Below are positions 56,060 to 64,000 of a DNA stretch of 64,000 nucleotides, piece by piece (position 1 is the stretch's first letter; every line of letters starts with the position of its first letter). Below the pieces are notes generated by a model that was not told the origin of the DNA, ran no database searches, and worked only from the letters and a program-made list of their open reading frames with translations. Source of the stretch: Psychrobacter sp. UBA3480 (lineage in GTDB: Bacteria; Pseudomonadota; Gammaproteobacteria; Pseudomonadales; Moraxellaceae); the NCBI RefSeq assembly GCF_002377945.1, contig NZ_DFQV01000022.1, forward strand, positions 14,832 to 78,831. Direction: 5' to 3'. Both the position numbers and the translations under genes were made by a program.

Positions 56060-57418
56060 TCAGGCAAAACATACTTGACCCAATACCACGCCTTTATTTG
56101 CACCGGTTACCGCTGGTAAATTACCAGTTTCACCCATCAATGTTTGTCTGGCTAACCATGCAAAAGCAACGGCCTCGACCCACGTTGGCGCAAGCCCTAA
56201 ATGTTCAGTGGTTTTTACTGTGCAATGGAGTAGATGAGCTTGCAGGCGAGTTATTAAATAGTCATTCAATGCACCGCCACCGCAAACATAGACCGAGCTG
56301 TTTTTTGAAGTGCTGACAAACATATTGATTTGCGTACTGGCACTGATAGCCGTTAGCTCAGTTAAGGTTGCCTGCACATCGGCTGCTGAATAACTGATAT
56401 TAGCATTGGCTTGCTCAAAAGCCTGTAGCTCATCTTGCAACCAAGTTAAATTAAAGTCCTCACGGCCTGTGCTTTTTGGATGAGATTGAGCAAAAAATGG
56501 ATGTGCCAAAAGTCGCTGTAATAATGGCTCAATGAGTGTTCCAGACTGAGCCCAAGCGCCACCTGCATCATAAGCATTGTCGGTATGCAAAGATATCCAC
56601 GCATCCAATAATAAGTTGGCAGGACCCGTATCGTAGCCAACAACTTGAGTTTCTTCACTGGCTGGCAAGACGGTTATATTGGCAATACCACCTAAGTTTA
56701 ATAGCACACGGGTACTATCGGGATTGGCAAATAATGCCTGATGAAACGCAGGTACTAAAGGCGCACCTTGACCACCAACTGCCATGTCACGACGTCGAAA
56801 ATCACTGACTACGCTGATACCTGTGCGCTCAGCGATAATATTGGAATCGACCAGTTGCAAGCTAAAACCCATTTGCGGGCGATGGCGTACGGTTTGTCCA
56901 TGACAGCCAATCGCTAGCACTGACTCAGGATCGGTATTTGATTGCTGCAATAAAGTATTGACCACTTCGCTGGCGAACTCAGCGTACGCGCGACTTGCCC
57001 AGCCGAACCAATCCAGCTCACTGTTTGGTTCATCGGCCTCTGGTACGAGTTGATTCACACCATTCGGCTGACATAATGCCAATAATACTTCACGCAGACG
57101 TGACGGAAAGTCTTGGCTATAGGTCGCCAGTAGTTGCATCGGCGGTTGAGTGTTGTCTTCGTTGCTCATCGCAGGATTAAATTGACAAAGAACCGCATCC
57201 ATACCGTCCAAACTGGTGCCAGACATCATGCCGATATATAAACCATCATCAAAACTTTCAAATACCGTTTGCTCAAGGGCATCGGTTAGGGTGGCATAGT
57301 TCGAATTATCAGAGGTCAAATCATCAATATCGTCGGAGCTGTTATCCAAACCACTATTCATAAGCAAGTCTGCGAGAGCATTATGGTCAGTATCAGCAAT
57401 CGATGCGGGGTTGGTCAT
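56060..57418 (-). CDS. anmK: Anhydro-N-acetylmuramic acid kinase
   Basis: Phosphorylates and opens 1,6-anhydro-MurNAc during cell-wall recycling. The ATP-binding start IGMMSGTSLDGMDAVLC is at residues 62-78, and further family blocks are VVSDFRRRDMAVGGQGAPLVPAFH, NLGGIANITVL, GPANLLLDAW and VYVCGGGALN. The first 60 residues are an acidic extension (many Asp, Asn, Leu) absent from E. coli AnmK (369), giving 452 residues. It is followed by fabF on the same strand; tyrS diverges upstream, 143 bp away. Confidence 0.94.
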   Translation of the reverse strand: MTNPASIADTDHNALADLLMNSGLDNSSDDIDDLTSDNSNYATLTDALEQTVFESFDDGLYIGMMSGTSLDGMDAVLCQFNPAMSNEDNTQPPMQLLATYSQDFPSRLREVLLALCQPNGVNQLVPEADEPNSELDWFGWASRAYAEFASEVVNTLLQQSNTDPESVLAIGCHGQTVRHRPQMGFSLQLVDSNIIAERTGISVVSDFRRRDMAVGGQGAPLVPAFHQALFANPDSTRVLLNLGGIANITVLPASEETQVVGYDTGPANLLLDAWISLHTDNAYDAGGAWAQSGTLIEPLLQRLLAHPFFAQSHPKSTGREDFNLTWLQDELQAFEQANANISYSAADVQATLTELTAISASTQINMFVSTSKNSSVYVCGGGALNDYLITRLQAHLLHCTVKTTEHLGLAPTWVEAVAFAWLARQTLMGETGNLPAVTGANKGVVLGQVCFA

Positions 57419-57561
57419 GGCAATTTACCTTAAAAAACGCTAGTATATCCGTCAAATTCTAGCATTTTTTCTGACCTTTTGAGGTTCTAAACTTCCTAAG
57501 GTGTTGAGCCAGTAACCGTCATTCATAAAAATCCCAATTAAAGTGATATATAGAGAGCATC

Positions 57562-58773
57562 ATGACCAATCAAACTTACACCCTAGAAGAACAACTGGCC
57601 CTTATTCAGCGCGGTACGCAAGAGATATTATCTGAAGATGACTTAGTGGCTAAGCTAAAGCTCAATCGTCCGCTACGTATCAAGGCTGGCTTTGATCCTA
57701 CCGCACCTGATCTGCATTTGGGTCACACAGTATTGATCAATAAGCTTAAGCATTTTCAAGATTTGGGTCATGAGATTTATTTTCTAATCGGTGACTATAC
57801 GGCCAAGATTGGTGACCCTTCTGGCAAAAACAGCACACGTCCACCGTTGACTGATGAGCAAATCAAAGCCAACGCCACGACTTATGCTGAGCAAGTATTT
57901 AAAATCTTGGACAAAGAAAAGACTCGCGTGGTCTTTAACTCTGAGTGGTTCAATGACATGAGTGCCGCTGATATGATTCAGCTAGCAAGTCAGCAAACCG
58001 TCTCGCGTATGCTTGAGCGTGATGATTTTTCAAAACGCTATGCATCACAAACGCCTATCTCTATCCATGAGTTTCTTTATCCGTTAGTACAAGGCTACGA
58101 TTCTATCGCTCTAAAAGCCGACGTTGAGCTTGGTGGTACCGATCAAACTTTTAACTTGCTAATGGGTCGCACGTTGCAAGGACGCTACGGCCAAGAGCCG
58201 CAAGTTTGTATCACTGTGCCAATTTTAGAAGGGCTGGATGGTGTCAATAAAATGTCCAAATCACTGGGCAACTATGTCGCTATCTATGATGCACCGGGCA
58301 CCATGTACCAAAAAATCCTGTCGATGCCGGACACACTGATCCATCGTTACTTTGAATTTTTAAGCTTTAAGCCAATGGAAGAAGTGGCAAGCTTGATGCG
58401 TGAAATGGAAGACGGACGCAACCCACAAGAAATCAAACGTATCCTTGCCGAAGAATTAATCGAGCGTTTCCATGATGCTGATGCCGCTGCCAATGCGCAC
58501 AAATCTGCGGGTAACGTTTTAGCAGATGGCGAGCTACCAGTTGACTTGCCAGAAATTATGTTGGATCTAGAAGGGCAAGATGCGTTATTTATCACTCAGA
58601 TCTTGAATCAAGCTAAGCTCGCCAAAAACAATTCAGCTGCCAAAGACATGGTAAAACGTGGCGCGGTCAAAGTAGATGGCGAAGTCGTTGATGGCGGCTT
58701 TAGTCTAACCTCAGGTCAGACGGTCGTGATTCAAGCAGGTAAAAAAGCTTATGCGAAAGTGACGGTTGGTTAG
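57562..58773 (+). CDS. tyrS: Tyrosine-tRNA ligase
   Basis: Class I synthetase, 403 residues. The HIGH motif is HLGH (52-55) in [13 protein letters not shown]; the KMSKS motif is in [24 protein letters not shown] and the C-terminal S4 RNA-binding domain (about 335-400, [18 protein letters not shown]) fit the TyrZ-type branch rather than the E. coli TyrS branch. The start is ATG 57562 after AGAGAGCATC. A terminator follows. Confidence 0.95.
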   Translation: MTNQTYTLEEQLALIQRGTQEILSEDDLVAKLKLNRPLRIKAGFDPTAPDLHLGHTVLINKLKHFQDLGHEIYFLIGDYTAKIGDPSGKNSTRPPLTDEQIKANATTYAEQVFKILDKEKTRVVFNSEWFNDMSAADMIQLASQQTVSRMLERDDFSKRYASQTPISIHEFLYPLVQGYDSIALKADVELGGTDQTFNLLMGRTLQGRYGQEPQVCITVPILEGLDGVNKMSKSLGNYVAIYDAPGTMYQKILSMPDTLIHRYFEFLSFKPMEEVASLMREMEDGRNPQEIKRILAEELIERFHDADAAANAHKSAGNVLADGELPVDLPEIMLDLEGQDALFITQILNQAKLAKNNSAAKDMVKRGAVKVDGEVVDGGFSLTSGQTVVIQAGKKAYAKVTVG

Positions 58774-58799
58774 ATAATCTATAAAAATAATTAAAAGTG

Positions 58800-58827
58800 A
58801 GGTCGGCAGTAATTGTCGACCTTTTTT
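58800..58827 (+). terminator. Intrinsic terminator after tyrS
   Basis: AGGTCGGCA pairs with TGTCGACCT (one G-T pair), followed by six T. Confidence 0.8.
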
Positions 58828-58868
58828 ATGAAGCGATTGGCAACCATTTTTAATAGTAGGAGTTTGCT

Positions 58869-59096
58869 ATGACTAAAACTATTCCCCAAGGCATTTACCG
58901 CCATTATAAAGGCAGCTTGTATCAAGTATTGCATACGGCGCAGCATTCAGAAACCGAAGAGTCGCTAGTGGTATATCGTTCTCTGTACGGTGAGTATGGC
59001 GTGTGGGTCAGACCGCTTGCGATGTTTGCTGAAACGGTCACGGTCGATGGTAAGGAAATTCCGCGATTTGAATTGATTAAACCATTAAATGATTAA
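58869..59096 (+). CDS. DUF1653 protein
   Basis: 75 residues, the usual length for a single DUF1653 domain. The family pattern G-x-Y-x-H-Y-K-G-x-x-Y-x-V is seen in QGIYRHYKGSLYQVLHTAQHS, and later VVYRSLYGEYGVWVRP and PRFELI. AGTAGGAG lies a few bases before the ATG. Function unknown. Bounded by terminators on both sides, so it is its own unit. Confidence 0.9.
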   Translation: MTKTIPQGIYRHYKGSLYQVLHTAQHSETEESLVVYRSLYGEYGVWVRPLAMFAETVTVDGKEIPRFELIKPLND

Positions 59097-59125
59097 TACT
59101 TAGCCACTAATTTAGATTGAATTTA

Positions 59126-59165
59126 GCACATAAAAAACGACCCGTTGAGGTCGTTTTTTATGTGC
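59126..59165. terminator. Bidirectional terminator, 17-bp perfect palindrome
   Basis: GCACATAAAAAACGACC (59126-59142) pairs perfectly with GGTCGTTTTTTATGTGC (59149-59165), loop CGTTGA. It lies between the convergent DUF1653 and hydrolase genes. Confidence 0.88.
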
Positions 59166-59183
59166 ATTATCGCAAACTTACAA

Positions 59184-60152
59184 TTAAGCGTTCAGAAACT
59201 CTTTCAATACTTTATAAAAACTAACTGGTGCATCCATCGGTACAGCATGTCCTGATGTCGGCAAAATAATACTGTGCGCATTGGGCAGCAGAGTGGTCAA
59301 ACGCTGTTGCCACTCTGCATTATATAACTGCGAGCGCGCACCAATCAGTAAGGTAGTCGGAATATTGACTGTTGGCAAAACCTCGCGGTAATCGTAGGGC
59401 AGTGCAACATACGCAGATAGGCAGCGCAGTTTGTGTTGCCATGTCGCGTGCTGCATTAGTGAGATTTTGTGTGGTGCCCGATAACTGAGGGCTTTTACCA
59501 ATAATTGCGAAGGTTTACTACTGACAGAGAGTAGAGAAAAAGAGCGTTCCATGTCTAACAAATTCACTTTTAATCGATAGGGCAGGTGACGGAAGTCAAC
59601 CATTTGCTCGGCTTGTAGATAAGGAGCAGTGTCGGTAATTAACTGTGTAAATTGCGCAAACAATTCGGTTTGTCGTGTACCAAATACACCGCCACCTTGC
59701 CAGTCTGGCTGATTATGAATAATCGGTGCTTGATCAATGTTCAGATAGTGACTGACGCGCTGAGTACCAAAGCGCTGAAAATACGCCCACATGACTAATG
59801 CTCCCATCGATATCGCGGCAACAGGAAAAGCCTCAAAGCCAGTCTCTTTACTCACGTATTCAAACACATCTTGGGTATCCTGTGCATATTGCTCAATAAA
59901 ATCAAACGTTGGCAACGTTAGATGACTGGCCAAACCAAACCCTCTAAAATGCGGTAAGTAAAAACAGTAGTGCTGAATGAGCGGTAAAATAAATGGCAAA
60001 AATTGCCTCGCATCCATACCAAAAGCATGCATTAATAGGACAGGCTTACCTTCGCCAATGACAGAGACGGGCAGCAACGTTCCATCAGCTGTTTGGACAG
60101 TAATGGTCTTTAGCTGGTAGGGAGTAGGAAAGGGTATGAGGTCTTTTTTCAT
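59184..60152 (-). CDS. Alpha/beta-hydrolase fold protein
   Basis: 322 residues. Oxyanion region VLLMHAFGMDARQF with LPHFRGFGLASH, nucleophile elbow AAISMGALV with Ser115, acidic site in LLIGARSQLYNAEW, and the catalytic His in SGHAVPMDAP near residue 303. The elbow reads S-M-G. No signal peptide or substrate clue; neighbours do not form a pathway. Esterase, lipase or related activity is all that can be said. Confidence 0.85.
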   Translation of the reverse strand: MKKDLIPFPTPYQLKTITVQTADGTLLPVSVIGEGKPVLLMHAFGMDARQFLPFILPLIQHYCFYLPHFRGFGLASHLTLPTFDFIEQYAQDTQDVFEYVSKETGFEAFPVAAISMGALVMWAYFQRFGTQRVSHYLNIDQAPIIHNQPDWQGGGVFGTRQTELFAQFTQLITDTAPYLQAEQMVDFRHLPYRLKVNLLDMERSFSLLSVSSKPSQLLVKALSYRAPHKISLMQHATWQHKLRCLSAYVALPYDYREVLPTVNIPTTLLIGARSQLYNAEWQQRLTTLLPNAHSIILPTSGHAVPMDAPVSFYKVLKEFLNA

Positions 60153-60343
60153 AGAGTGATATCTCTTTGATTTTTTAAGCTGTCTCGGTCAATTTAGCTA
60201 AAAGAGTATTGCGGTAGAGTACACCGCTACAAAATAGTTATACCGCGAATAAAAGACTGCTATATTAAAGCTGTCGCCTGACCATAGCATAGAATTTGGC
60301 TAGCGGTAAAAGCAGTAGCGTTAACTGACAAGGATATAAGTGC

Positions 60344-61012
60344 ATGAGCAGATCAACATTGCCATTACTCGATAGTAGCCTGTATCCACAAGTATGGCAG
60401 CAGCAGACATTTACTAGTCCGCAGGCGCTTTTGCTATCGATGTTATCTGCTACTTTGAGTAGAGAGGTCACAATTGATGCCAGTGCTTTTACCAAGCAGT
60501 TATTGGCAGACGATGTCTATCAAGAATGGATTAATACTAAGGTGTTCGGGCGTTATTTGCATCGTAACTTTACCGCATTTTATCAGCAGACAGAAGACAG
60601 TTTTAATACAGACATGCCTGCATTGTTCCGACAAGAATTAGTACGCCATGCGCAGTATTTACCATTAGGTCAGGTATTGTTTTTTGCAGGAGATATGCCC
60701 AAAAGTGTAAGACAGACGAAGACGTTAACCACTACGGTGAATCCAGCAACGGCAATAATAAATGCTCAAAATCTGGCACAAAAGCTGACCGTGAATACTT
60801 CAAAGTTAATCATTAATCAGATAACTATTACAGGTAAGCAAGTATTGGGGTTTGCGATACGTCATAATAAACGTACTAGCGAACGTCTGCGCAACGAAGT
60901 ACTGATTTTGGACTTTCAGGATTTGCGTTTGGTCAATGAGCAAGCTATTGAAGACATAAAAAAAAGCAATATAGATGACTCTATATTGCTTCGGTCTTAT
61001 GAGATGCGCTAA
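60344..61012 (+). CDS. Hypothetical protein, weakly ADP-ribosyltransferase-like
   Basis: 222 residues. AAGGA lies nine bases before the ATG. I recognise no family with confidence. The C-terminal half (about 105-205) has an order of elements reminiscent of ADP-ribosyltransferase folds: LGQVLFFAGDMP, then LTTTVNPATAIINAQ, then LIINQITITGKQVLGF, then RLRNEVLILDFQDLRLV. The Arg and the first Glu of the R-S-E(x)E active site appear to be absent, so an active enzyme is unlikely even if the fold is right. The last codons contain a terminator for the opposite strand. Confidence 0.6.
   Translation: MSRSTLPLLDSSLYPQVWQQQTFTSPQALLLSMLSATLSREVTIDASAFTKQLLADDVYQEWINTKVFGRYLHRNFTAFYQQTEDSFNTDMPALFRQELVRHAQYLPLGQVLFFAGDMPKSVRQTKTLTTTVNPATAIINAQNLAQKLTVNTSKLIINQITITGKQVLGFAIRHNKRTSERLRNEVLILDFQDLRLVNEQAIEDIKKSNIDDSILLRSYEMR
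60957..60991 (-). terminator. Intrinsic terminator for the SDR gene, inside the opposing gene
   Basis: AAGCAATATAGA (60964-60975 as AAGCAATATAGA on plus) pairs perfectly with TCTATATTGCTT (60980-60991), loop TGAC, and on the minus strand is followed by eight T. It lies within the last 20 codons of the plus-strand hypothetical gene, about 90 bp after the SDR stop. Confidence 0.8.
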
Positions 61013-61082
61013 CAAGGTTCGATGTTGATAAGTGATACATCGATAATCAACGCCAATACGTTAACTAATAAGGCAAATAGTA

Positions 61083-61832
61083 TTAATTTTGCTTGGCAAT
61101 CGTTAATCCATTATAGGTCTGGGCAACTGGCATTACTTCGAGGCGATTAACGTTGATATGAGCAGGTGACTCAATCAACCATAATAAAATATCACCGATA
61201 TCTTCACCTGTCATAGTTTTAAAGCCATCATACACCTTGGCAGCTTTGTCATCGTCGCCGTGATAGCGCACGTTTGAAAACTCAGTGCCAGCCACATTAC
61301 CAGGCTCAAGATTGGTCACACGCACTTGAGTACCAATCAGATCCGCTCGCAAGTTTAAGCTGAACTGTTTTACAAACGCTTTAGTTGCGCCGTAAACGTT
61401 GCCACCAAAGTAAGGCCAGCTACCAGCTATCGAACCGACATTAATGATATAACCGCTATCGCGAGCTACCATTGCTGGTAAGACCGCATGGGTCAACGCC
61501 ATCAAGCCTTTAATATTGGTATCAGTCATACGCATCCAGTCATCAAGACTGGCCTTGTGCGCAGGCTCTGTACCCAGTGCCAATCCTGCATTATTAACCA
61601 AGACATCGATTTGTTTAAAATCATCAGGCAAGTCAGCAATGATTTGCGGGATAGAAGCTGTATCACTCACATCCATAACCACGGGCAAAAAAGCCTCACC
61701 TAAAGTTTCTGAAAAAGCATTCAGTTTATCAAGGCGTCTGGCGCAACCAATCACGCGATGGCCGTTAGCAATCAAGCGCTCTGCCAACGCTTTACCAAAA
61801 CCTGCGCTCGCTCCTGTAATCAATACGTTCAT
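61083..61832 (-). CDS. Short-chain dehydrogenase/reductase (YdfG-like)
   Basis: NAD(P)-dependent oxidoreductase of 249 residues. Cofactor motif TGASAGFG (6-13), NNAG (80-83), catalytic Ser134, Tyr147 and Lys151 in VYGATKAFVKQFS. The full sequence resembles E. coli YdfG (3-hydroxy acid dehydrogenase), including NVGSIAGSWPYFGGNVYGATK and the C-terminal HININRLE-like HINVNRLEVMPV. AAGGATAGATC precedes the ATG. It lies 73 bp after upp on the same strand and may be cotranscribed. Confidence 0.9.
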   Translation of the reverse strand: MNVLITGASAGFGKALAERLIANGHRVIGCARRLDKLNAFSETLGEAFLPVVMDVSDTASIPQIIADLPDDFKQIDVLVNNAGLALGTEPAHKASLDDWMRMTDTNIKGLMALTHAVLPAMVARDSGYIINVGSIAGSWPYFGGNVYGATKAFVKQFSLNLRADLIGTQVRVTNLEPGNVAGTEFSNVRYHGDDDKAAKVYDGFKTMTGEDIGDILLWLIESPAHINVNRLEVMPVAQTYNGLTIAKQN

Positions 61833-61905
61833 GATCTATCCTTATTATTGATGTTGTCTGCTATTGCCATAATTTTGATGACGGCTTTATTTGCCCTAAT
61901 GCAAC

Positions 61906-62565
61906 TTATCTATTCGATAACTGCTTACCAAAAATCTTATCACCAGCATCGCCTAGACCTGGGATGATGTAACCGTGCTCATCCAAATGGCTATCTAGCG
62001 CAGCGGTGTAGATAGTCACGTCAGGATGCGCTTCATTTACCAAGCGTACGCCTTCAGGTGCAGCCACTAATACTAATGCTTTAATGTTAGTACAGCCATT
62101 TTTCTTTAGCATCTCGATGGTGGCAACCATTGAGCCGCCTGTGGCTAGCATTGGATCAATGATCAGTGCAGGACGTTTGTCCATGTGGCTCACGAATTTT
62201 TCAAAGAACGGTACTGGCTGCAATGTTTCTTCATCACGTTGTAGACCGACCACAGAAATCTTAGCAGTAGGAATCAAGTCGAGCACCCCATCAAGCATGC
62301 CAATACCTGCGCGTAAAATCGGTACGATCGTCGCCGTCTTGCCGATGATTTGCTCACCAGTAATTTCGCCACACCAGCCTTCCATTGGGAAAGTTTCGAT
62401 TTCAAAGTCACGGCTCGCTTCATACGCCATCAAGCGCGCAAGCTCTTTGGTCAATGTACGAAATTTATAAGTACTACAGTCTTTTTCGCGCATAAGGCTG
62501 AGTTTATGACGGACTAGTGGATGATCGATTACCGTAATTTTTAAATCGCTGTTTAAGTCACTCAT
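61906..62565 (-). CDS. upp: Uracil phosphoribosyltransferase
   Basis: Pyrimidine salvage enzyme that makes UMP from uracil and PRPP. 219 residues, about ten more than E. coli at the N-terminus. [32 protein letters not shown], the PRPP loop [10 protein letters not shown] and the uracil-binding [15 protein letters not shown] are all present. The gene is preceded by a 346-bp spacer. Confidence 0.97.
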   Translation of the reverse strand: MSDLNSDLKITVIDHPLVRHKLSLMREKDCSTYKFRTLTKELARLMAYEASRDFEIETFPMEGWCGEITGEQIIGKTATIVPILRAGIGMLDGVLDLIPTAKISVVGLQRDEETLQPVPFFEKFVSHMDKRPALIIDPMLATGGSMVATIEMLKKNGCTNIKALVLVAAPEGVRLVNEAHPDVTIYTAALDSHLDEHGYIIPGLGDAGDKIFGKQLSNR

Positions 62566-62911
62566 AAGTACTCTCTTGGTTTCTTGTCTGATGCTTGCGC
62601 AGTTACTGCGGTTGCTATTAGTATAAAAGATACAAACACTTACCGCACTTTAACCATATCTTCAGCTTATAAATAGTAAAGTGAAACCCTTTACAATCAA
62701 GCTAATAAACTACTTTACGACAGTGCTCATTTATCACAATGACAATATTTGCGTTCACAGCTGCCATCAAAGCCTAAGCAATTCAGGCTAAGTAAAATGA
62801 TATCGCGCTATTTGAGTCAACTGATTGAACCGACTAAGTTTGACTATATAACGTGATTATAAGTGAGGTAGTGTTTAGACTTGCTATGATACCAAAAAAA
62901 CCGCTTTTCTG
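62566..62911. other. Divergent intergenic region upp / glycosylase-like gene
   Basis: 346 bp, AT-rich, with no ORF, repeat or clear promoter recognised by eye. Confidence 0.5.
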
Positions 62912-63613
62912 ATGAAGAATATCATGACTATAAAAACACCAAGCACTCAAAAAACCACTGACACTGAATCGAAATCACCTGATAACAAAGCCACAGAGCT
63001 TGAAACCCATCCTTTTGAGCCTGTCTTACCGCCCAATGCCACGGTCATGATGATGGGTACTTTTCCACCGACTGCTGATAAATGGGCCATGAGCTTTCAT
63101 TATCCCAATTTTTATAATGATATGTGGCGGATATATGGTCGAGTATTTTTTGATGATGCTGACTACTTTAGAGTAGGCGATGAAAAACGCTTTGACCCTG
63201 AGCGCATTCGAGGTTTCATGTTTGAACGTGGCATTGCGTCTTGTCCGACAGTAAAGCAAGCCATCCGTGAGACGGGTAATGCTTCTGATAAAAATTTAAC
63301 GGTGGTCACTCCTGTTGATCTAGAGGTTATCTTGCCGCAAGTGCCAAAGGTAGAGTCATTGTTTACGACAGGAGGCAAGGCGACCGAAGTACTGCTTGGT
63401 TTATTAGACGAGCCAATTGCCAAATCAAAGCATCCAAAAACCAATCAAAGTATGGATTACCCTTATCAATGGCAGAGTACAGATAACCAGAAAGCTGATG
63501 TGAACAACCTAACCTTATATAGATTACCGTCGACTTCACGTGCTTATCCATTATCGTTGGATAAGAAAGTAGCGGCGTATAAAGCATTTTTTGAAAAGAT
63601 GGGTAAGTTATAA
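62912..63613 (+). CDS. Uracil-DNA-glycosylase superfamily protein
   Basis: 233 residues. After a hydrophilic N-terminal tail of about 40 residues the domain starts VMMMGTFPPTADKWAMSFHYP, split as the GTFPP motif I followed by FHYPNFYNDMWRIYGRVF. This pattern matches a UDG-superfamily branch (compare GSxPG in Mug/UDG-like proteins), and the closing YRLPSTSRAYPLSLDKKVAAYK matches motif II (LPSTSxA). Catalytic Asp/Asn positions of classic UDG are not evident, so repair activity is uncertain. ATG 62924 (MTIKTPST, with GAAGA upstream) is an equally likely start. Confidence 0.75.
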   Translation: MKNIMTIKTPSTQKTTDTESKSPDNKATELETHPFEPVLPPNATVMMMGTFPPTADKWAMSFHYPNFYNDMWRIYGRVFFDDADYFRVGDEKRFDPERIRGFMFERGIASCPTVKQAIRETGNASDKNLTVVTPVDLEVILPQVPKVESLFTTGGKATEVLLGLLDEPIAKSKHPKTNQSMDYPYQWQSTDNQKADVNNLTLYRLPSTSRAYPLSLDKKVAAYKAFFEKMGKL

Positions 63614-63832
63614 AGTGACAATAGAGAGATGGTTGCACTAATAGAAGATAAAGCTTAAAGATAGTAAAAGGATTTATTTAATAAAGCTGAACATTTTTGA
63701 TATTAGAAAGTATAGTAAAGAGCACATCTACAGCCAGTCTCTAAACCTATTGAAATTGATTAAATCATAACCCATTGAAAAAAATACAGATTTATTGCTC
63801 GTTAAGACCGAACATTTTTTCCAAGCGCTTAC

Positions 63833-64000
63833 TTACAGTTGACTCTTTTCACTGATTGTCTTTAAGTATTTATTATTGCGGAATATAACCATAATAAGCT
63901 CGCAATACACTCTGACAGAGATTGCACCGAACACCATAACCATTAACCCTGCAAAAAATCCTGCTGCACCCATACCTGAGAACATCACACTAATACCGCC
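63833..64000 (-). CDS. DUF4282 membrane protein (C-terminal part only)
   Basis: The minus strand is open from the window end to the stop at 63833-63835, 55 codons. It encodes a Gly/Met-rich membrane helix (FSGMGAAGFFAGLMVMVFG) then ISVRVYCELIMVIFRNN, which is the DUF4282 signature (RxYxELxIVxFRxN). Small two- or three-span membrane proteins of unknown function. The start is beyond the window. Confidence 0.7.
   Translation of the reverse strand, partial: GGISVMFSGMGAAGFFAGLMVMVFGAISVRVYCELIMVIFRNNKYLKTISEKSQL

Overview
The window is a stretch of core bacterial chromosome, most likely from a Psychrobacter-like member of the Moraxellaceae (Gammaproteobacteria). This assignment is an inference from gene content, protein style and layout: rpmI-rplT-pheS-pheT-ihfA, trxA next to rho, hisIE next to tatABC, a Moraxellaceae-style DUF2339 giant membrane protein, moderate GC and AT-rich intergenic DNA. 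I see about 57 protein-coding genes. I found no rRNA, tRNA, CRISPR array, prophage, integron or complete insertion sequence. Two genes are cut by the window edges: urtA at the left and a DUF4282 protein at the right.

Layout. 1-1.4 kb: urea transporter receptor gene urtA (minus) behind a probable sigma-54 promoter with NtrC-like half-sites. 1.4-12.4 kb: a MuiA-like protein, an NRDE protein, rppH, an OsmC protein, a MAPEG protein, dusC, a UvrD-like helicase, tatC-tatB-tatA, hisIE and a thioesterase. 12.6-18 kb: the translation cluster rpmI-rplT-pheS-pheT-ihfA, with a palindromic MITE-like element between pheS and pheT. 18-23 kb: two small lipoproteins, the zinc peptidase YpfJ, then trxA and rho, with rho behind a strong promoter and a ~350-nt leader. 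23-31 kb: rluA, a flavin monooxygenase, a D-2-hydroxyacid dehydrogenase, and a sensor kinase paired with a double-receiver regulator. 31-39 kb: rapA, tesB, mutY, a pair of related unrecognised genes, and the GTPase gene ylqF/rbgA. 39-49 kb: DUF2339, dienelactone hydrolase, ycgN, DUF4105, corC, lnt. 49-64 kb: a peptide transporter, a long aminopeptidase P, a coiled-coil protein, fabF, anmK, tyrS, small or unknown genes, an SDR, upp and a uracil-DNA-glycosylase-like protein.

How the genes work together. Most are housekeeping: translation (L35, L20, PheRS, TyrRS, RbgA, DusC, RluA), RNA synthesis and decay (Rho, RapA, RppH), genome maintenance (MutY, a UDG-like protein, a helicase), the envelope (TatABC, Lnt, AnmK, CorC, lipoproteins) and metabolism (HisIE, FabF, Upp). 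Transcription units are short. Many end in clear intrinsic terminators, several of them bidirectional between convergent genes.

I did not find an obvious undescribed multi-gene system. The least explained items are: the tandem pair of related unknown genes at 36.77-38.29 kb; a coding-like 37-residue ORF overlapping the end of the DUF2339 gene; the 108-bp palindrome inside pheST; an unknown protein at 60.3 kb with a weak resemblance to ADP-ribosyltransferases; and a terminator for the opposite strand built into that gene's last codons.
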